DNA from: Salinisphaeraceae bacterium UBA4764
Lineage (GTDB): Bacteria; Pseudomonadota; Gammaproteobacteria; Nevskiales; Salinisphaeraceae
DNA: 16,935 nt
NCBI GenBank assembly: GCA_002403445.1
Contig: DHHU01000067.1
Location: 60,618-77,552 of the forward strand
Reading direction: 5' to 3'
Made by a program: the position numbers and the translations under genes. Under the pieces are notes generated by a model. The model was not told the origin of the DNA. It saw only the letters and a list, made by a program, of their open reading frames with translations, and ran no database searches. Below are positions 14,063-16,935 of the stretch, in pieces. The stretch's first letter is position 1; each line of letters begins with the position of its first letter.

Positions 14063-14422
14063 TTGAGTGAAAACCGCCTTGTCGCTGGTGAGGATCGCTC
14101 GGGCGGTCAATCTGCCAAGACGGTCTACATACTCTATCTGGGGAGTGTCGTCCTAGGCATAACCGGCATTATCGGCGTCGTTATGGCCTATATTTACAAA
14201 GATGACGCACCCGATTGGCTCAAGAGCCATTATCGATTTCAAGTGCGTACATTCTGGATCGGCATGCTTTATTTGTTTGTTGGTTGTCTGTTGTCGTCCG
14301 TCTTGATCGGCTATTTGATACTGTTGTTGTGGTTAATTTGGCTTATTGCGCGCTGCATTAAAGGCATCAAATCGCTGGATCAGCACCAACCGCATTCCAA
14401 CCCCACTACTTGGATGTTCTAG
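14063..14422 (+). CDS. DUF4870-type small membrane protein
   Basis: A 119-residue membrane protein with three hydrophobic segments (about 20-45, 63-82 and 84-98). The DAPDWLKSHYRFQVRTFWIG block after the first helix and the NPTTWMF C terminus resemble DUF4870-type proteins found next to asmA and mutY in Pseudomonas-like genomes. Function is unknown. The start is taken as TTG at 14063, but the strongest purine run, AAAGGA at 14057-14062, abuts it with no spacing, so the exact start is doubtful. No ATG occurs before the first helix. It follows asmA by 36 bases and is probably cotranscribed with it. Confidence 0.7.
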   Translation: MSENRLVAGEDRSGGQSAKTVYILYLGSVVLGITGIIGVVMAYIYKDDAPDWLKSHYRFQVRTFWIGMLYLFVGCLLSSVLIGYLILLLWLIWLIARCIKGIKSLDQHQPHSNPTTWMF

Positions 14423-14531
14423 AAAGCCACCGGTCACATCAGCGGGTGATTCAAGCGCTTCTCCGGTTGATGTAGGCCGTCGGCTATGAGCGGCCGCCTT
14501 TGTTAAAGACAGGGTCGTTACACTGTCGAAT

Positions 14532-15626
14532 ATGACTGCATCCCCCAACAAGTCCTCGAACTCGCAACGTAACGTGCTGCCGGAGGCTATTCATCCGGCA
14601 TTGCTGGAGTGGTTCGATCGCAATGGTCGACACGATTTGCCATGGCAGCATCCGCGTAGCGCTTATCGTGTCTGGATCGCAGAAATCATGCTTCAGCAGA
14701 CCCAGGTTGCGACCGTCGTCGATTACTTTTCTGCTTTCATGACCCGTTTCCCGAATGTCAACGCATTGGCCGCCGCCGATCTGGATGAAGTCATGCAGGC
14801 ATGGTCTGGTCTGGGCTACTATGCCCGAGCACGCAATCTTCACGCCGCCGCGCGGCAGGTCGTTGAACATCACAGCGGGAAACTGCCGCGGGATTTCGAG
14901 GCACTGCTGGCATTACCGGGCATCGGCCGGTCGACGGCGGGTGCGATCGTGGCACAAGTATGGGGTGATTGGGCACCGATACTCGACGGCAACGCCAAGC
15001 GTGTACTCGCGCGTCTTGCGGCAGTCGAGGCCAAGCCGGGCACGGCCGCTTTTGATAAGCGCCTGTGGCAATTGGCTCGAACCTATACGCCCGGCCAGCG
15101 CGTAACCGACTACACCCAAGCGATTATGGATCTGGGGGCAACGGTGTGCTCGCGACGCCGCCCCAAATGCGATCGATGCCCGCTGAACGCGGATTGTCTG
15201 GCCTACGCCCGAGGATGGCAGACCGCGTTGCCCGTGCCGCGTCGCAAACGTCGCAAACCCGTCCGCAACGCACGCATGATGCTGATCGTTGATGGATTCG
15301 ACTGCATCCTGCTAGAAAAACGACCCCCCAACGGTGTCTGGGGCGGTCTCTGGAGTCTGCCCGAGCTGCCCCACAACACGAATGCGGCTGCGTATTGCCG
15401 CGAACGACTGGGGCTCGATATCGTTACCAGCCAGACAGGCGACTCTTTCCGTCATGCCTTCACGCACTTTGAACTCGACATCGAGGTCACATTGCTGCAA
15501 GCCAAGCGTGCGACCCGTATCATAGAGTCCAAAGATCAAAGCTGGTTCGACGAAACCGATCTGCCGGGTGTACCGGCACCCATCCAGCGTATCGTCGCAA
15601 CGCGACAGAGGGTTTTAGATTTATGA
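14532..15626 (+). CDS. mutY: A/G-specific adenine DNA glycosylase MutY
   Basis: MutY removes adenine mispaired with 8-oxoguanine, preventing G:C to T:A mutations. At 364 residues it has the full architecture. The HhH-GPD glycosylase domain carries the catalytic glutamate in AEIMLQQTQV (Glu51), the hairpin LPGIGRSTAGAI (128-139) and the catalytic aspartate in ILDGNAKRVLAR (Asp152). A [4Fe-4S] loop of the C-x6-C-x2-C-x5-C type has Cys206, 213, 216 and 222. A C-terminal NUDIX-like domain recognises 8-oxoguanine (about 245-360, including LLEKRPPNGVWGGLWSLPE and FRHAFTHFELDI). It overlaps yggX by ATGA; this pair is conserved in gammaproteobacteria and links repair with iron/oxidative-stress protection. 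Confidence 0.96.
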   Translation: MTASPNKSSNSQRNVLPEAIHPALLEWFDRNGRHDLPWQHPRSAYRVWIAEIMLQQTQVATVVDYFSAFMTRFPNVNALAAADLDEVMQAWSGLGYYARARNLHAAARQVVEHHSGKLPRDFEALLALPGIGRSTAGAIVAQVWGDWAPILDGNAKRVLARLAAVEAKPGTAAFDKRLWQLARTYTPGQRVTDYTQAIMDLGATVCSRRRPKCDRCPLNADCLAYARGWQTALPVPRRKRRKPVRNARMMLIVDGFDCILLEKRPPNGVWGGLWSLPELPHNTNAAAYCRERLGLDIVTSQTGDSFRHAFTHFELDIEVTLLQAKRATRIIESKDQSWFDETDLPGVPAPIQRIVATRQRVLDL

Positions 15627-15895
15627 GTCATACCGTCCACTGCGTTAAACTCGGCATTGACGCCGAGGGTCTGCCGGCCAAACCCCTGCCGGGTGAACTA
15701 GGCCAGCGGATCTACGACAATGTCTCGCAACAGGCTTGGCAGCAATGGCTGGTCGAGCAGACTCGACTGATCAACGAATACGGGCTGCATCTGGCCGATC
15801 CCAAGGCCCGCGAGTTCCTCGCGGAGCAGACGGAGGAATATTTTTTTGGAAAGGGCGAGACCGCCGAAACTCACTACGTTCCGCCCGAACAATAG
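15623..15895 (+). CDS. yggX: Fe(II)-trafficking / oxidative damage protection protein YggX
   Basis: A 90-residue cytoplasmic protein of the YggX family, linked to Fe(II) handling and protection of iron-sulfur clusters from oxidation. Family blocks are HTVHCVKLG with the conserved Cys7, PGELGQRIYDNVSQQAWQQW, LINEYGLHLADPKAREFL and the C-terminal EYFFGKG. Length matches the family. Its ATG overlaps the mutY stop, so the two are almost certainly translated from one message. MutY itself depends on an iron-sulfur cluster, so the pairing makes functional sense. Confidence 0.95.
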   Translation: MSHTVHCVKLGIDAEGLPAKPLPGELGQRIYDNVSQQAWQQWLVEQTRLINEYGLHLADPKAREFLAEQTEEYFFGKGETAETHYVPPEQ

Positions 15896-15903
15896 CTGGG
15901 CGC

Positions 15904-15938
15904 TTGACCCCGGCGTGCAGTGACGGTTTAATACGCCC
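15904..15938 (+). promoter_or_regulatory. Sigma-70 promoter for tRNA-Phe
   Basis: TTGACC at 15904-15909 (5 of 6 to consensus) and TTTAAT at 15927-15932 (5 of 6) are separated by exactly 17 bases. A GC-rich discriminator (ACGCCC, 15933-15938) follows, as is typical of stringently controlled stable-RNA promoters. The predicted start leaves a leader of about 15-18 bases before the tRNA. Confidence 0.7.
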
Positions 15939-15955
15939 TTCAAGTTGCCTCTGAT

Positions 15956-16031
15956 GGCCGGATAGCTCAGTCGGTAGAGCATGCGACTGAAAATCGCAGT
16001 GTCGGTGGTTCGATTCCACCTCCGGCCACCA
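15956..16031 (+). tRNA. tRNA-Phe (anticodon GAA)
   Basis: A complete 76-base cloverleaf. The acceptor stem is GGCCGGA with TCCGGCC, the D stem GCTC/GAGC, and the anticodon stem TGCGA/TCGCA around loop CTGAAAA. The anticodon GAA lies at 15989-15991. The variable loop is five bases and the T stem GGTGG/CCACC encloses TTCGATT. Discriminator A and CCA are encoded (16029-16031). All stems pair perfectly. Confidence 0.97.
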
Positions 16032-16888
16032 TTACAGTTGGCTAGCCTGGCGCAAAGGGTCTACTCAACCCAGCCATGGCCCTCATCACATATTAAATCG
16101 CTGACGACAGTGCTTGTCGGGGGTCGTTCTAACCAAGTTTTTAGATGAAGGGAATCTGCATTCACTGCGTCCTTTACATCCGCTCCGGAAATCTGGTGAG
16201 GGGATAAGACCAGAAATGGTCAGGCGACTTCCGCTTCAACGAATGGGAAGTTTTTGCCCTGTATAACGACCAGTAGAAACGACACCGACGAACAATGTGT
16301 CCTTGATGCGCTCTAGAGGGTTCATGCCCCTGTGTCCTGCCGTGATCGAGCAAGGATTGTAGTGTCTCTTCGTAGTACCAACAAAGCGAGATGTCGGTCC
16401 CAGAGAAATAATAGGAAAAGGAGGCGACGGTTCGTGCCTTGGCCAATTGGTCCGACCCGTCGCCAACAACCATAGGCTCCTTTTGGAGGGATCTAGGCTC
16501 CTTTGGCAGGTAACCTTATGGTCAATACTGAATATAGCAAAAACACGTCCCGAGTGGGGATGGTGTTTTAGATTATGGCGCCTTGAATGAGTCCGCCGGC
16601 GTTCCAAGCCACGAGCCCAACTGTATATGCGGGCGTCAAAGCGCAGCATATCGCGGAATTGTGGCTCGGCTTGTCGCCGCGCAGGGCCGAATGGCGTGAA
16701 CAGTCTTTGGAACACAGGCCATGCCTTATCCAAGCATGAAATTCCCTTTTGATCATTGGGACAGGGAAAAGGGATCAAATATTCGGCTTGGTTCCTCGGG
16801 CGCGACCCGCGGGTCACTCAAACCAGACTCAATGAACTTTTCCATCCGGCCTGTGTCAAAATGTCAGTCCTTAACAGAGGGCGTCAGC
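16032..16888. other. Gene-poor stretch downstream of tRNA-Phe
   Basis: About 860 bases with no gene I can support. The longest open frames (minus 16236-16817 and minus 16174-16473) overlap one another in different phases, have no good ribosome binding site, are rich in Arg, His, Pro and Ser, and show no recognisable domain. The sequence looks less GC-rich than the coding part of the window. It holds small repeats: an 11-bp direct repeat at 16473 and 16494, and overlapping inverted repeats at 16743-16779. A weak stem CGACA/TGTCG (16105-16119) lies behind the tRNA, with a short T-run only 20 bases later. It may be degenerate mobile-element or island sequence, or a long regulatory region for the next gene. 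Confidence 0.5.
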
Positions 16889-16935
16889 ATGAAATTTACC
16901 ATTAATAGCCGAATTCTCGGCCGCCCTGTTACTTT
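16889..16935 (+). CDS. 5' end of an unidentified gene
   Basis: An ATG at 16889 opens a frame that runs off the right edge, beginning MKFTINSRILGRPVT. GAGGG at 16877-16881, seven bases upstream, is a good ribosome binding site, which is the main support for a real gene. Only 15 complete codons are visible and I do not recognise the product. Confidence 0.55.
   Translation, partial: MKFTINSRILGRPVT

Noticed and set aside
14475..14495. Stem GGCCG/CGGCC in the gap before mutY, as a terminator for the asmA unit.
   Set aside because: Five base pairs with an 11-base loop and no T-tract; too weak to call.
16105..16142. Possible intrinsic terminator after tRNA-Phe.
   Set aside because: The CGACA/TGTCG stem is short and its only T-run begins about 20 bases after the stem, too far for a standard terminator.
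16174..16473. A 99-codon minus-strand frame behind tRNA-Phe.
   Set aside because: No recognisable family and no ribosome binding site; it overlaps the 193-codon frame in another phase.
16236..16817. A 193-codon minus-strand frame in the gene-poor stretch.
   Set aside because: Its composition is heavy in Arg, His, Pro and Ser, it has no recognisable domain and no good ribosome binding site, and it overlaps other open frames. A HYN...NPLE spacing near its end faintly recalls DDE transposase C termini, but the Arg and His expected there are absent.

Overview
The window is chromosomal DNA from a gammaproteobacterium. The gene orders dacA-dat-ybeD-lipB, thiS-thiG-trmB and asmA-mutY-yggX are all familiar from Pseudomonas-like and related gammaproteobacteria. 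A class I phosphoribulokinase together with an EhuBCDA-type ectoine transporter points to a marine or halophilic lineage with autotrophic capacity, such as the Salinisphaera group. That placement is an inference from gene content; no rRNA or other decisive marker is present.

Layout. (1) 2-5609, plus strand: a tightly packed run beginning with the 3' end of a D-Ala-D-Ala carboxypeptidase, then a D-amino acid aminotransferase, the DUF493 protein YbeD, the octanoyltransferase LipB, and the complete mlaFEDCB phospholipid-transport operon. Several gene junctions overlap by ATGA or GTGA, so translation is probably coupled. (2) 5581-6447, minus strand: a phosphoribulokinase whose 3' end overlaps mlaB tail to tail. 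(3) 6563-9716, plus strand: ehuB-ehuC-ehuD-ehuA, a complete ectoine/hydroxyectoine uptake ABC transporter, read divergently from the phosphoribulokinase. (4) 9918-11628, minus strand: a single-ORF ThiS-ThiG fusion followed by trmB. (5) 11780-15895, plus strand: an AsmA-family protein, a small DUF4870-type membrane protein, mutY and yggX. (6) 15956-16031: tRNA-Phe(GAA) with an encoded CCA and a good sigma-70 promoter in front. (7) 16032-16888: about 860 bases with no convincing gene, a change in character right after the tRNA. (8) 16889 to the edge: the first codons of an unidentified gene.

Functional themes: envelope maintenance (peptidoglycan trimming, D-amino acids, Mla lipid traffic, AsmA), osmolyte uptake (Ehu), central cofactors (lipoate, thiazole), oxidative-damage protection (MutY, YggX) and tRNA modification. 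I did not find a clearly undescribed system. The items most worth checking are the ThiS-ThiG fusion with a buried Gly-Gly, the joining of the lip and mla clusters, the lone phosphoribulokinase beside the ectoine transporter, the intercistronic hairpins in both transport operons, the non-ATG start of asmA, and the gene-poor stretch behind tRNA-Phe.
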